From: Lysobacter oculi | GTDB lineage: Bacteria; Pseudomonadota; Gammaproteobacteria; Xanthomonadales; Xanthomonadaceae | Assembly: GCF_003293695.1 (NCBI RefSeq) | Contig: NZ_CP029556.1 | Location: forward strand, 2,056,001-2,120,000 | DNA: 64,000 bases | Direction: 5' to 3' | Shown here: positions 51,959-62,406 of the stretch, piece by piece | How positions within the stretch are numbered: position 1 is the stretch's first letter | Layout of the letters: each line of letters opens with the position of its first letter | The notes under the pieces: model-generated | Told to the model about the DNA's origin: nothing | The model's database searches: none | Seen by the model: the letters and a program-made list of their open reading frames with translations, nothing else | Program-made: the position numbers and the translations under genes

Positions 51959-53758
51959 ATGGACACCCCGCAGATTCTTTTCCTGCTCATCCTCGCCGGT
52001 GGGCTCTATCTCTTCGTCAGCGAGAAACTGCGGGTCGATGTCACCGCCATGCTGATCCTGCTGGCGCTGGTGCTGACCGGCGTGCTCAAGCCCAAGGAAG
52101 CGCTGTCGGGCTTTGCCAGCGAGCCGGCGATCATCGTCGCGGCGATCTTCGTGATCTCCGGCGCGCTGGCCGCGACCGGCATCACCGAGAAGCTCGGCCA
52201 GTGGATCGGCCGCGCGGCCGGGCGTGGCGAGGCGCGCACCATCGCGGTGACGATGCCGGCGGTGGCGGCACTGTCGGCCTTCACCCACCACGTCATGGTG
52301 ACGGCGATGATGCTGCCGATCCTGCTGCGCCATGCACGCGAGCGGAAGCTGCCGGCGTCGCGCCTGTTGATGCCGATGTCGCTGGCCGCCTCGCTCGGCA
52401 CGACGCTCACCCTGGTCAGCGCGCCGGCCTTCCTGCTGGCCGACGACATGATTTCCCGCGCCGACGGCGGCAAGGGCCTGGGCATCTTCTCCATCACCCC
52501 GATCGGCATCGCGCTGGTACTGGTCGGCGTGCTGTACATGCTGCTGGCGCGCTGGCTCATCCCCAAGCGCAGCGGCGAAGGCAGCGACGACGACTACCTG
52601 CGGCTGGACCGCTACCGCACCGAGCTGCTGGTGATGAAGGATTCGCGCTGGCAGACGCGCACGCTGGCCGAGCTGCAGAAGGCGTTCGGCGTGACCGTGC
52701 TGGGCTGGCTGCGCGAAGGCGTGCGCCGCGACGACCTGACCCCCGACAGCCCGATGCTCTCCGGCGACATCCTGCTGATCGAAGCGCCGGCCGACGAGCT
52801 CAAGTCGCTGCACGACGATCCCGGCCTGGACCTCTACGCGCTCAACCGCCACGGCGACCGCACCACCGGCGAAGGCGAATCGCAGTTCGTGCAGGCGGTG
52901 GTGGCGCCCGGTTCGGAATTCATCGGCCGCTCGATCCAGGAGCTGGATTTCTCCCGCCAGTTCGGCGCGGTCATCGCCGGGCTGTGGCGGCGCGACGGCG
53001 CCATCGCCCCGCGCCTGTCCGATGCCCGCCTGCGCGAAGGCGACCTGCTGGTGCTGTGGGGCAAGGCCTCGCGCTTCTCCGAGCTGGCCCAGCACCACGG
53101 CTTCCTGATGCTGGTGCCGTTCGCCGGCGAGACCCGCCGCCGCATCCGCGCGCCGCTGGCGCTGGCCATCCTCGCCGCGACGGTGGTGGCCGCCGCCACC
53201 GAATGGCTGCCGGCGCCGCTGGCATTCCTGCTCGGTGCGGTGGCGATGGTGGTGACGCGCTGCGTGGACATCGACCGCGCCTACCGCGAGATCGACGTGC
53301 GCATCTTCGTGATGATCGCCGGCGTGATCCCGCTCGGCATCGCCATGGAACAGACCGGCACCGCCGACCTGATGGCCAAGGGCCTGCTGCACGTGGTCGA
53401 GCACTGGCCGCCGCTGGCCATCCTGCTGGTCATGTTCACCGTGGCCGCCTTCCTCACCCAGGTGATGTCGGATGCCGCCACCACCGCCCTGCTCGGGCCC
53501 ATCGCCATCTCGCTGGCGCAGGCGCTGCATCTGCCGATCACGCCCTTCGTGGTGTGCACGGCGCTGGGCGCGGTGGTCGCCTTCCTCACGCCCATCGGCC
53601 ACCACGGCAACCTGCTGATCCTCGGGCCCGGCCGCTATACCTTCGGCGACTTCCTCAAGATCGGCCTGCCGCTGACGGTGGTGGTCGCCTTCGTCAGCGC
53701 GTGGATGGCGCGCTGGCTGTGGATGGGCGGCCCCTTGCTGCCGCACTTCAGCGGCTGA
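51959..53758 (+). CDS. SLC13-family permease with two TrkA-C domains
   Basis: A 599-residue inner-membrane protein: N-terminal helices (about 1-205) with SAFTHHVMVTAMMLPILLRHA, two RCK/TrkA-C domains (about 215-295 and 310-395: GDILLIEAPADELKSL, LREGDLLVLWGKASRF), then a second helical half with GVIPLGIAMEQTG and FLTQVMSDAATTALLGPIAISLAQ. The family moves sulphate, dicarboxylates or related anions; substrate is not clear. The start at 51959 begins just before the first helix. Confidence 0.87.
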   Translation: MDTPQILFLLILAGGLYLFVSEKLRVDVTAMLILLALVLTGVLKPKEALSGFASEPAIIVAAIFVISGALAATGITEKLGQWIGRAAGRGEARTIAVTMPAVAALSAFTHHVMVTAMMLPILLRHARERKLPASRLLMPMSLAASLGTTLTLVSAPAFLLADDMISRADGGKGLGIFSITPIGIALVLVGVLYMLLARWLIPKRSGEGSDDDYLRLDRYRTELLVMKDSRWQTRTLAELQKAFGVTVLGWLREGVRRDDLTPDSPMLSGDILLIEAPADELKSLHDDPGLDLYALNRHGDRTTGEGESQFVQAVVAPGSEFIGRSIQELDFSRQFGAVIAGLWRRDGAIAPRLSDARLREGDLLVLWGKASRFSELAQHHGFLMLVPFAGETRRRIRAPLALAILAATVVAAATEWLPAPLAFLLGAVAMVVTRCVDIDRAYREIDVRIFVMIAGVIPLGIAMEQTGTADLMAKGLLHVVEHWPPLAILLVMFTVAAFLTQVMSDAATTALLGPIAISLAQALHLPITPFVVCTALGAVVAFLTPIGHHGNLLILGPGRYTFGDFLKIGLPLTVVVAFVSAWMARWLWMGGPLLPHFSG

Positions 53759-53767
53759 GCGGCGGCT

Positions 53768-54881
53768 TCAGAACAGTTCGCCCTGCGGCGTCGGTGTGCG
53801 CGGGGCCACGAACTTCGACATGTCCAGCGCCGGCATGCCCGGAAAGCCCAGCCGCGCACGCGCCTTGCGGACGCGCTGGCTGATCAGCTGGGCGAACGGG
53901 CCTTCGCCGCGCATCCGGGTGCCGTAGCCGCTGTCGTAATCCCGGCCGCCGCGCATCTGCTGGATGAGGCTCATCACGTGCGCGGCGCGGTCGGGATAGT
54001 GCAGCGCCAGCCACTCGCGCCAGATCTCCTTGAGCTCGTGCGGCAGCCGCAGCAGCACATGGCCCACCGACCGACTGCGCGCCGGCCGCGTGGTGCACCG
54101 CTTCCAGGATGTGTTCGATCTCGTGGTCGGTGATCATCGGGATGACCGGTGCCAGCAGCACGCCGACCGGCACGCCGGCTTCCCGCAAGGCTTCGATGTT
54201 GCGCAGCCGCGTGTGCGGCGCGGCGGCGCGCGGTTCCAGTTTCGATGACAGCCGGTTGTCGAGCGTGGTGACCGACACCATCACGTGGACCAGGTCGAGC
54301 CGGGCCAGCTTGGTGAGCAGGTCGATGTCGCGGGTGATCAGCGACGACTTGGTGACGATCGACACCGGGTGCCGCGTTTCCAGCAGCACCTCAAGACAGT
54401 CGCGGCTGATCCGGTGTTCGCGCTCGACCGGCTGCCAGCCATCGGTATTGATGCCCAGCGCGATCGGATGCGGCACGTAGCCCGGCTTCGCCAGTTCCAC
54501 CCGCAGCCGTTCCGCCGCATTGGTCTTGGCCGAAATCCTGGTCTCGAAGTCGAGCCCCGGCGACAGGTCCAGGTAGGCGTGCGAGGGCCGCGCGAAGCAA
54601 TACACGCATCCATGCTCACACCCCCGATACGGGTTGATCGACTGCGAGAAGCCGACATCCGGCGAATCGTTGCGGCTGATGATGCTGCGGGCGCGCTCGA
54701 TGCGCACTTCGGTGCGCGGCGCGGCCGCGGGGTCGGTGTCGTCGCTGGCGTAGAGCGAGCCCCAGCCGTCGTCCTCGCCGGCGCTGACGGTTTTCTCGAA
54801 GCGCCCGCTCACCTGCGAGGCCGCGCCGCGGCCCTTGATCGCCTCCGCCTTCGGCATCCTGATTTTGTGCGGTAGCGCCAT
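53768..54881 (-). pseudogene. PA0069-type radical SAM protein, one frameshift (possibly sequence error)
   Basis: The first 270 codons encode a radical SAM protein: PYRGCEHGCVYCFARPSHAYLDL (CxxxCxxC iron-sulphur site), GINTDGWQPVEREHRISRDCLEVLLE and VTKSSLITRDIDLL. Near 54068-54075 the frame breaks at a GGG run after GAQSVG. In the next frame the protein continues HVLLRLPHELKEIWREWLA to QLISQRVRKARARLGFPG and ends TPTPQGELF at 53768. One extra G explains the break; the joined length, about 370, is normal for the family. Function of the family is not established. Confidence 0.8.
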
Positions 54882-54932
54882 CCGGTTAGCCTAGCGGGGC
54901 GAGATCGCAGGAAGTGCGATACGGAGCCCGCG

Positions 54933-56409
54933 ATGCTGCAAGATCTTCTGAACGCGCTGAACACCGCCTGGGACGCGCTCTGGGCGATCCCCCACATCAA
55001 GACCTGGCTGACGCTGGGCTGGCTGGCCTACCTGGCCTGGCTGGGCGGCTGGATCATCCTGCAGAAGCGCGAGCCGGCCGCCACGCTCAGCTGGCTGATG
55101 AGCCTGGCCTTCCTGCCCTACGTCGGCTTCCTCATCTATTACCTGCTGGGCCCGCAGAAGATCGAACGCCACCGCCTGCGCCGCGCCCGCCGCCACGTGA
55201 AACTGGCCGCGATCGACGACGAAAGCGACAACCCCGAGTACGCGGAACTGCAGCGCATGGTGCAGGCGACGACGGGCTTCCCGCCGGCCTCTGCGCGACG
55301 CATCGAACTGCTGGTCGATGGCGGCCACAAATACCCGCGCCTGCTGGCCGACATCGCCGCCGCCGAGCGCGAGGTCCACGCCGAGTACTACATCTACGAT
55401 CCGGACGAGAACGGCGCGGCGATGCGCGATGCGCTGGTCGCCGCCGCGCGTCGTGGCGCCAAGGTGCGCCTGCTGCTGGATGCGGTGGGCTCGAAGAAGT
55501 CGTCGCGGAGATTCTTCCAGCCGCTGATCGATGCCGGCGGCGAACTCGCCTGGTTCCACCCGATGCGCTTCGGGCGTTTCTGGAAATTCTGGAAGCGGCC
55601 CTGGCTCAACCTGCGCACCCATCGCAAAATCGTGCTGATCGATGGCCGCATCGCCTACACCGGGCGGCATCAACATCACCGACGCCCAGGACGAACGGCT
55701 GCGGGATGACGCCTACCGCGACCTCCACCTGCGCATCGAAGGCAACGTGGTGCGCGAGCTGCAGCAGGTCTTCGTCGAGGACTGGATCTACGCCACCGAC
55801 GACCGCGGGCTGATTTCCGGCGTGGTCCAGGGCATGCCGCCGGTGGTGCCGGGCCACATCCCGGTGCAGATCATCACCTCGGGGCCGGACTCGCAGTGGG
55901 AGGCGATCCACCGCGCGCATGTCTCGGCGATCCACGCCGCCAGCCGGCGGGTGTGGATGACCACGCCCTATTTCGTACCGGGCGAGGCGGCGATGATGGC
56001 GCTGACCACCGCCGCGATGGGCGGCATCGACGTGCGCCTGATGGTGCCGAAGATGAGCGACAGCAAGCTGGTCACCTATGCCGCGCGGTCCTATTACGAC
56101 GCGCTGCTGCGCGCCGGGGTCAAGATCTACGAGTACGGGCCGCGCATGCTGCACAGCAAGACCCTGCTGGTCGATGACGACCTGGCGATGATCGGCAGCG
56201 CCAACTTCGACCACCGCAGCTTCCGCCTGAATTTCGAAGTGCAGGCGCTGATCCACGACTCCGGCGTCGCCGCCGAGCTGGAGAAACTGGTCGAAGGCGA
56301 ATTCGCCCACGCCCCGCGCGTGCGCGAGCCCGGCGGCGAGGAACGCCGGCCGCTCTGGACCGCGCGCCTGCCCGAAGCCGTCGCCCGGCTGATGTCGCCG
56401 CTGCTCTGA
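54933..56409 (+). pseudogene. cls: Cardiolipin synthase, one frameshift (possibly sequence error)
   Basis: Two N-terminal helices (about 22-75) precede two phospholipase D domains. The first HKD motif THRKIVLIDGRIAYTG is intact; directly after it, at 55659-55663, an extra G in GGGCGG shifts the frame. The second frame goes on GGINITDAQDERLRDD, has the second HKD motif LHSKTLLVDDDLAMIGSANFD and ends at 56409. Joined length is about 491, the usual size for Cls. The enzyme makes cardiolipin from phosphatidylglycerol in the inner membrane. All catalytic residues survive, so the break is likely an artefact. Confidence 0.85.
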
Positions 56410-56503
56410 GTCCGCACCAGCGGTCGTGGCGGCGGGCCGGGCGGCGCCTCCCGTTGCCGGCCGTGCCGCTACACTCTGCCTCGCCGCCCCCGAGGACATC
56501 GCC

Positions 56504-56935
56504 ATGTACTGGTTGCTGTTGCCCGTTGCCGCGCTCGCCCTGTTCCTGGGCCTGCGCACGCCCTCAGCCGGGCTCATGGCCCTGTGGTTACTGGTGATGC
56601 TGGCCAGTCTGGGCGGCTGGCTGTGGTTGCGTTACCGGCAGCTGTTCCCGGCCCGCGCGGCGATCGAGCTCACCCCGCTCGACCCGGCCGAACTCGCCCG
56701 CCTGCGCGCACAGACCGTCGCCAACCGCGAAGCCGCGGAAGTCGCGCGCCTCGCCGCCGAAGCCGAGGCCGCCCACCCCATCCACCCGGTCACGCCCACG
56801 CTGCACATCCCGCAGCCCGTCGAGCCGGAGACGGAACCCGCCCCGGTGCCGCAACGCCCACTCACCGGCCGTGCCGTGTTCGCCCTGCCCGACGATCCGC
56901 CGCGGGTCATCTCGCCGGGCGACCGCGCGCTGTGA
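56504..56935 (+). CDS. Small membrane protein of unknown function
   Basis: A 143-residue protein with two N-terminal helices ([16 protein letters not shown] and [19 protein letters not shown]) and a soluble tail: [17 protein letters not shown], an Ala/Glu-rich helix and a Pro-rich end ([19 protein letters not shown]). No family recognised. It overlaps pdxJ by four bases (GTGA), indicating coupling. Confidence 0.72.
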   Translation: MYWLLLPVAALALFLGLRTPSAGLMALWLLVMLASLGGWLWLRYRQLFPARAAIELTPLDPAELARLRAQTVANREAAEVARLAAEAEAAHPIHPVTPTLHIPQPVEPETEPAPVPQRPLTGRAVFALPDDPPRVISPGDRAL

Positions 56936-57693
56936 GCGCGCGCCTCAGCGTCAACGTCAACAAGATCGCCGTCCTGCGCAACTCGCGCGGCGGCCACGAA
57001 CCCGATGTCGTCCGTGCCGCCCGCGCCTGTCTGGATGCCGGCGCCGACGGCATCACCGTGCATCCACGCCCCGACGCCCGCCATATCCGCGCCGATGACG
57101 TCCACGCGCTGGCCGCGCTCTGCGGCGAGTACGAGGTCGAGTTCAATCTGGAAGGCAACCCCTTCGCCCCGCCCCGCCCCGGCTACCCGGGCTTCCTCGC
57201 CCTGTGCGAGGCGGTGCGCCCGGCCCAGGCCACCCTGGTCCCCGATGGCGACGGCCAGGTCACCTCCGACCACGGCTTCGATTTCGGCGATGCGGAACTC
57301 GAAGCCCTCAAGCCGCTGGTCGCGCAGCTGAAAGCGCTCGACTGCCGGGTCAGCCTGTTCGCCGATGCCGGCCACCCGGCGCTGGCCCGTGCCGCCGAAT
57401 GTGGCGCCGACCGCGTCGAGCTCTACACCGGCCCCTATGCCGAGGCCCATGCCCAGGGCGACCTGTCGGCGCTGGCCACCTGTGTCGAAGCCGCCGCCCG
57501 CGCGCGTGCCGTCGGGCTCGGCGTCAATGCCGGCCACGACCTGTCGCAGGCCAACCTCGGCGATTTCCTGCGCGCCATCCCGGCGGTCGAGGAAGTCTCG
57601 ATCGGCCACGCCCTCATCGGCGAAGCGCTCTACGCCGGGCTGCAGCCCACCGTCCGCGCCTACCTCGCGATCATAAAAAACGCCGCCCGTTAG
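56932..57693 (+). CDS. pdxJ: Pyridoxine 5'-phosphate synthase
   Basis: A 253-residue TIM-barrel enzyme that condenses deoxyxylulose 5-phosphate with 3-amino-2-oxopropyl phosphate. The start is a GTG overlapping the previous stop; it gives the family opening [17 protein letters not shown]. Other blocks: [45 protein letters not shown] and [13 protein letters not shown]. The stop codon lies in the loop of a terminator that serves the opposite strand. It provides PLP, the cofactor of the two enzymes at 10.4-13.5 kb. Confidence 0.95.
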   Translation: MSARLSVNVNKIAVLRNSRGGHEPDVVRAARACLDAGADGITVHPRPDARHIRADDVHALAALCGEYEVEFNLEGNPFAPPRPGYPGFLALCEAVRPAQATLVPDGDGQVTSDHGFDFGDAELEALKPLVAQLKALDCRVSLFADAGHPALARAAECGADRVELYTGPYAEAHAQGDLSALATCVEAAARARAVGLGVNAGHDLSQANLGDFLRAIPAVEEVSIGHALIGEALYAGLQPTVRAYLAIIKNAAR

Positions 57694-57702
57694 GGGCGGC
57701 GT
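57674..57702 (-). terminator. Terminator of the tonB-exbB-exbD-exbD operon
   Basis: On the minus strand ACGCCGCCC / GGGCGGCGT (9-bp stem, 5-base loop) is followed by six T. It lies 49 bases after the last exbD gene and overlaps the end of convergent pdxJ. Confidence 0.87.
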
Positions 57703-57750
57703 CGATCCACTCATGTCGAAGCGGGCGTGGCGTGCACGCCCGCGAATGGC

Positions 57751-58167
57751 TTACTCGGGTTGCACGAACCCGATTTTCTGCATTTCTGCGTTCTTGGCTG
57801 CGGCCAGGACCCGCGCGAGCACTTCGTATTCGGCGTCGTCGTTGGTCTGGATCTGCAGCTGAGGCTGATTGGTCGGGTCCTTCTGGACTTCCGACGTCAT
57901 CATGTTTTCCAGCGCGCTGATCGGCGTCGGCGAATCGTTCCAGAACACCTGGCCCGAGGCGTCGATGCGCAGCTTGATCGGCTCCGGCGGATCCTTCGGC
58001 TTCTCGATGTCCGGCGGCGTCGCCTGCGGCAGGTCGATCTTGATCGGGTACGACTGGATCGGCATGGTCACCATGAAGATGATCAGCAGCACCAGCATCA
58101 CGTCGACCAGCGGCGTGACGTTGATGTCCGCCATCGGCCCCTTGCCACCACCTGAAGTAAATGCCAT
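57751..58167 (-). CDS. exbD2: ExbD family protein (second copy)
   Basis: A 138-residue protein with one N-terminal helix containing the proton-relay Asp ([20 protein letters not shown]) and a periplasmic domain ([40 protein letters not shown]). Part of the TonB energy-transduction complex. Xanthomonas has two exbD genes in this order; the second has been linked to infection-related functions there. Confidence 0.93.
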   Translation of the reverse strand: MAFTSGGGKGPMADINVTPLVDVMLVLLIIFMVTMPIQSYPIKIDLPQATPPDIEKPKDPPEPIKLRIDASGQVFWNDSPTPISALENMMTSEVQKDPTNQPQLQIQTNDDAEYEVLARVLAAAKNAEMQKIGFVQPE

Positions 58168-58178
58168 CGCGGTTCTCC

Positions 58179-58619
58179 TTACTTCTTCTTTTCGCGCGTG
58201 GCCACGTAACCGATATCCAACATGCCCTGCTGCTGGGCGATCTTGGTGATCTCGTTGATGGTGCGCAGTTTGGTGGTGCGGTCGCCGCGCAGGTTGAGCG
58301 GCGGCTGCGGTTGCTTCTGGGCCGCGCTGGACAGGCGGCTTTCGATCATCTCGCGGGTGACGGGTTCGTCATTCCAGAACAGATCGCCGGCCTCGGTGAC
58401 CGAGATCGTGATCGGCGTGGCGCCCTTGTTCCGCTTCTCGTCAGCCTGCTTGATTTCCGGACGCAACTCGGCGCGCGGCAGCTCGACCTTGGTCTTGTTG
58501 TTCATCAGCGGCGTCGTGATCATGAAGATGATCAACAGCACCAGCATCACGTCCACGAGGGGCGTGACGTTGATGTCGGCCATGACGCCGCCGCTGTCGT
58601 TTCCGCTACTCATTGCCAT
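58179..58619 (-). CDS. exbD1: ExbD family protein (first copy)
   Basis: A 146-residue ExbD with the helix [20 protein letters not shown] carrying the functional Asp and a periplasmic part ending [21 protein letters not shown]. It is 11 bases upstream of the second copy. Works with ExbB and TonB. Confidence 0.93.
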   Translation of the reverse strand: MAMSSGNDSGGVMADINVTPLVDVMLVLLIIFMITTPLMNNKTKVELPRAELRPEIKQADEKRNKGATPITISVTEAGDLFWNDEPVTREMIESRLSSAAQKQPQPPLNLRGDRTTKLRTINEITKIAQQQGMLDIGYVATREKKK

Positions 58620-58674
58620 GGTGCAGGATTTCCTTGGTCGAACTTAGCGTGGAGTGAGCCGGGGAGCCGCTGGA

Positions 58675-59421
58675 TCAGCGGCCCACCTCGCCGACGCGCG
58701 CACCGGTGGCGAAGAAGTCGTGCAGGTCATGCGCGAAGGTGTCGAACTTGGCGTTGGTGACGCGGTTCAGGCGGCTGAAGAAGTTGTACGCCAGCACCGC
58801 CGGGATCGCCACGAACAGGCCGAGCGCGGTCATGATCAGCGCTTCACCCACCGGGCCGGCCACGGCCGAGATGGAGGCGTCGCCCGACGAACCGATGCGG
58901 ATCAGCGCGTGGTAGATGCCCCACACGGTACCCAGCAGGCCGACGAACGGCGCGGTGGCACCGACAGTGGCGAGCACGGTCAGGCCGTTCTCGAGGCCCG
59001 AGCTCTCGCGGGTCACGGCCTGGCGCAGGGCGCGGTCGACGAACTCGGAGCGGTTCAGCGACTCGGCGAGGCGCGAACCCTCGTGACGCTGGTGGTGGGC
59101 GGCGGCCTGGGCGGCATCGAGCGCGATCTTGGAGAACGGCTCGGACTTCGGCTGCTCTTCCATGTAGCGGATCGCGTCCTGCGCGTTCGGGGTTTGCCAG
59201 AAGGTGCCGGTCACGCGGTCGGCGCTGCCGCGCAGGCGCATGTTCTTCACCAGGTTCACGACGATCCAGTACACGGAAAGCAGCGAGAAGATGGCCAGGG
59301 TGATGAAGACGATCCAGCCGACGAGGTCGAAGTTCTGGATCAGATGGCCGAAGCTCATCTGCTGGAGCGCTTCGGCATTGTTGCCGCCGGCGGCGGGCGT
59401 GGTGGTGGGCTGCTGCAGCAT
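58675..59421 (-). CDS. exbB: ExbB, proton-channel subunit of the TonB system
   Basis: A 248-residue MotA/TolQ/ExbB-family protein with three helices: VGWIVFITLAIFSLLSVYWIV, GLTVLATVGATAPFVGLLGTVWGIYHALI and GEALIMTALGLFVAIPAVLAYNFF. The start MLQQPTTT gives the usual length. Forms the pentamer around ExbD in the inner membrane. Confidence 0.94.
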   Translation of the reverse strand: MLQQPTTTPAAGGNNAEALQQMSFGHLIQNFDLVGWIVFITLAIFSLLSVYWIVVNLVKNMRLRGSADRVTGTFWQTPNAQDAIRYMEEQPKSEPFSKIALDAAQAAAHHQRHEGSRLAESLNRSEFVDRALRQAVTRESSGLENGLTVLATVGATAPFVGLLGTVWGIYHALIRIGSSGDASISAVAGPVGEALIMTALGLFVAIPAVLAYNFFSRLNRVTNAKFDTFAHDLHDFFATGARVGEVGR

Positions 59422-59480
59422 GACGCTTACCTTTATTGAGTGGATAAAGAGACCCAGCGGGTCAAACAGGGGTGGAACGA

Positions 59481-60152
<672 letters not shown>

Positions 60153-60282
60153 GCGCTGGCTCGTTGTTGTCGGGGCGCCGGGCGCCCGGGTCATGGAAGT
60201 GCCGGCAACCGGCAGGAACCATTTAGCTTATACCAATCCCGGCGGCTTGCACCACACACCGCCGGGGCTTTTGCCTACGGCA

Positions 60283-61386
60283 TCACTTCGGACTGGCCAG
60301 CCGCTGGGCTTCGGCGGTGTTCTTGACACCCTTCTTCAGCGCCTGCTGCGCGGCGTTGCGCTGCTCGGCCTTCTTGCCCTGGTTGTTGTAGACCTTGGCA
60401 AGGTTGAGCCAGGCCTCGCCATCGGACATCAGCGGTGCGGCCAGCGCGTAGTACTTGGCGGCGGCATTGAGGTCGTCGGCGAAGAACGCCTGGTTGGCGA
60501 CGATCGCGTAGGCCTTGCCGAGGTCCTCGTTCTTCTGCAGCACGCCCTTGGCGGCGCCCTCGTCGATCACCGCGGCCGCCTGCTTCCAGTGGTTGTCCTC
60601 GTTCAACAGGCCCGAATAGAGCGCGCGGTATTCGCGGTCCTCGGTGAGTTGGCCCTTCTTCTGCGCGTCCAGCAGCAGCTTGTTGGCTTCGGCGAAGCGG
60701 TCGGACTGCTGCAGGGTGGCGACGGTGTTCATCAGCAACTTCTTGTCGCCCGGGTTCTTCGCCAGCAGTTCGGCGAACAGCTTGGACGCCTCGTCGTTGC
60801 GGCCGGCCGCCGACAGCAGGCCCGCCTTCATCGACAGGTACTTCGGATCGTCGGTCTTGGTCTCGGCGAGGAACCGGTCCAACGTCTTGATCGAGGCATC
60901 CCACTGCTCAAGCTGCGACTGGGTGGCCGCCAGGTTGCTCATGACGCGGTAGTGGCTGTTGTTGTCGAGGCCGTTGGCGTCGATCGCGGCCTGGAAGTAC
61001 TGGGCCGACTTGGCGATGTCGTTGGTCTCGGCGGCGGCGACGGCCGCCAGCTGGTACGCGAAGGCCTTCTCGTAGGCATTGGTGGTCGCCTCGGCGAACG
61101 GCACGGCCTTGGCCAGCAGGCCGGTGTAGTTCTGCTCGTCGTAGGCCTTGCTGATTTCCTGCAGGGTCTTGATGCCCTTTTCGGTGGCGCGCGTCTTCGG
61201 CTCTTCGCGGGTGGCCTGCGGGAACTGCGGCGCTTCCTTCTGCTCGGCGGCGGCGGCGGCCTGCTTCTTCTCCTGGTTGCGGCGCTCCTGGCGGCGCTCG
61301 GTCATCTGGGCGAAGGCGGGGGTGGCGATGGCGGCGCAGACGGCCAGCGAAATCGCGGCGGTCAGGGCGCGGCGGGGGGTGTTCAT
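60283..61386 (-). CDS. Exported TPR-repeat protein
   Basis: A 367-residue protein with a signal peptide (cleaved after AFAQ), a basic/Gln-rich coiled segment (about 30-60) and successive helical repeats (AYQLAAVAAAETNDIAKSAQYFQAAID, YLSMKAGLLSAAGRNDEASKLFAELL, AWLNLAKVYNNQGKKAEQRNAAQQAL). It stands directly upstream of tonB, as in relatives, suggesting support of the TonB system or of envelope assembly; no proven role. A gap of 130 bases with a GC-rich hairpin separates them. Confidence 0.85.
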   Translation of the reverse strand: MNTPRRALTAAISLAVCAAIATPAFAQMTERRQERRNQEKKQAAAAAEQKEAPQFPQATREEPKTRATEKGIKTLQEISKAYDEQNYTGLLAKAVPFAEATTNAYEKAFAYQLAAVAAAETNDIAKSAQYFQAAIDANGLDNNSHYRVMSNLAATQSQLEQWDASIKTLDRFLAETKTDDPKYLSMKAGLLSAAGRNDEASKLFAELLAKNPGDKKLLMNTVATLQQSDRFAEANKLLLDAQKKGQLTEDREYRALYSGLLNEDNHWKQAAAVIDEGAAKGVLQKNEDLGKAYAIVANQAFFADDLNAAAKYYALAAPLMSDGEAWLNLAKVYNNQGKKAEQRNAAQQALKKGVKNTAEAQRLASPK

Positions 61387-61500
61387 GGGGAACTCCTGTT
61401 CTGGTGGTGCCCGAGGCGGGCGCAGACGTTGGAAATTAACAGAATGCGCCCGGTTCCCGAAGCTGTCCCGTCCCGCTTGTTCAGCTGCAATGGGCGCGGA

Positions 61501-62325
61501 TCAGCCGCAGTTCGGCTTGCGGCCGGCCGCCCGCGCCTGCAGGTAGGCGGGCATCAGGCCGGCGGCGCGCTGGTTGAGCTCGGACAGGCGCGACTGCGGA
61601 TCCGGGTGGGTGGACAGCCATTCCGGCTGGCGGTTGCCGCTGGCCGCGATCATGTTCTGCCACAGGTTGACCATCTGCCGGGGATCGAAGCCGGCACGCG
61701 CCATCAGCTGCTGGCCGACCACGTCAGCCTCGCTTTCTTGGGTGCGCGAACCCGGCAGCAGGAAGCCGGTCTGGGCGAGGATGCTGCCGCCCTGCATCGC
61801 CGCATCGCCGATCCCCTGCCCGTAACGGGCGCCGAGGATGGCGCCAGCCACCTGCAGCGCACCCTGGGTGCCGAGCTGGCGGGTGATGCGCTCGTTGTGG
61901 TGGTTGGCGATGACGTGGCCGATTTCATGGGAAATTACCCCGGCCAACTGGTCCTGGGTCTTCGCCACGCCGAAGATGCCGGTGTACAGGCCGACCTTGC
62001 CACCCGGCAGCGCGAAGGCGTTCGGGTTGCTGTCGACGAACACCGCCGACTCCCAGCGATAGCGCTGCTGCCAGTCGGCCGGCAGTTCGCGGACCAGCGC
62101 ATTGACCACGCAGCTCGCGTAGGCGCGCTGGCGGCTGTCATTGGTCTGCGCCTTCTGCGCCTTCATCTGCGCGAACGCCTGTTCGCCCATCTGGTCCAGC
62201 TGCTGCTGGGAAACGCCACCGACGATCTGCTTGCGGCCGGTCGGCGAGGTCGTGGTGGCGCAGGCGGTGATGGCGAGCGCCACCGCGGCGGACAGCAACA
62301 GGGTGCGGGATGTGCGAAGGCGCAT
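61501..62325 (-). CDS. M48 family metalloprotease lipoprotein
   Basis: A 274-residue lipoprotein (lipobox LAITAC, Cys22). Zinc site HEIGH at 133-137 (GVISHEIGHVIANHH) and the third ligand Glu in QESEADVVGQQLMARAGFDP. LoiP/BepA-like proteases cut or remodel outer-membrane proteins; this length (without TPR repeats) is closer to LoiP. GSILAQTGFLLPGSRTQE forms the usual middle segment. Confidence 0.9.
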   Translation of the reverse strand: MRLRTSRTLLLSAAVALAITACATTTSPTGRKQIVGGVSQQQLDQMGEQAFAQMKAQKAQTNDSRQRAYASCVVNALVRELPADWQQRYRWESAVFVDSNPNAFALPGGKVGLYTGIFGVAKTQDQLAGVISHEIGHVIANHHNERITRQLGTQGALQVAGAILGARYGQGIGDAAMQGGSILAQTGFLLPGSRTQESEADVVGQQLMARAGFDPRQMVNLWQNMIAASGNRQPEWLSTHPDPQSRLSELNQRAAGLMPAYLQARAAGRKPNCG

Positions 62326-62406
62326 GTCAGGTTTCCTGAAGGGACAGGTGGGAACCCGGTTGTACGCCGGGCCTGTTCAATGGCGTGTCAACGGTACGCG
62401 ACAGCT

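Noticed and set aside
60247..60276. GC-rich hairpin between the TPR gene and tonB as a terminator
   Set aside because: On the minus strand the stem is followed by ATTGG, not a T-run, and the loop is long; no support for termination.
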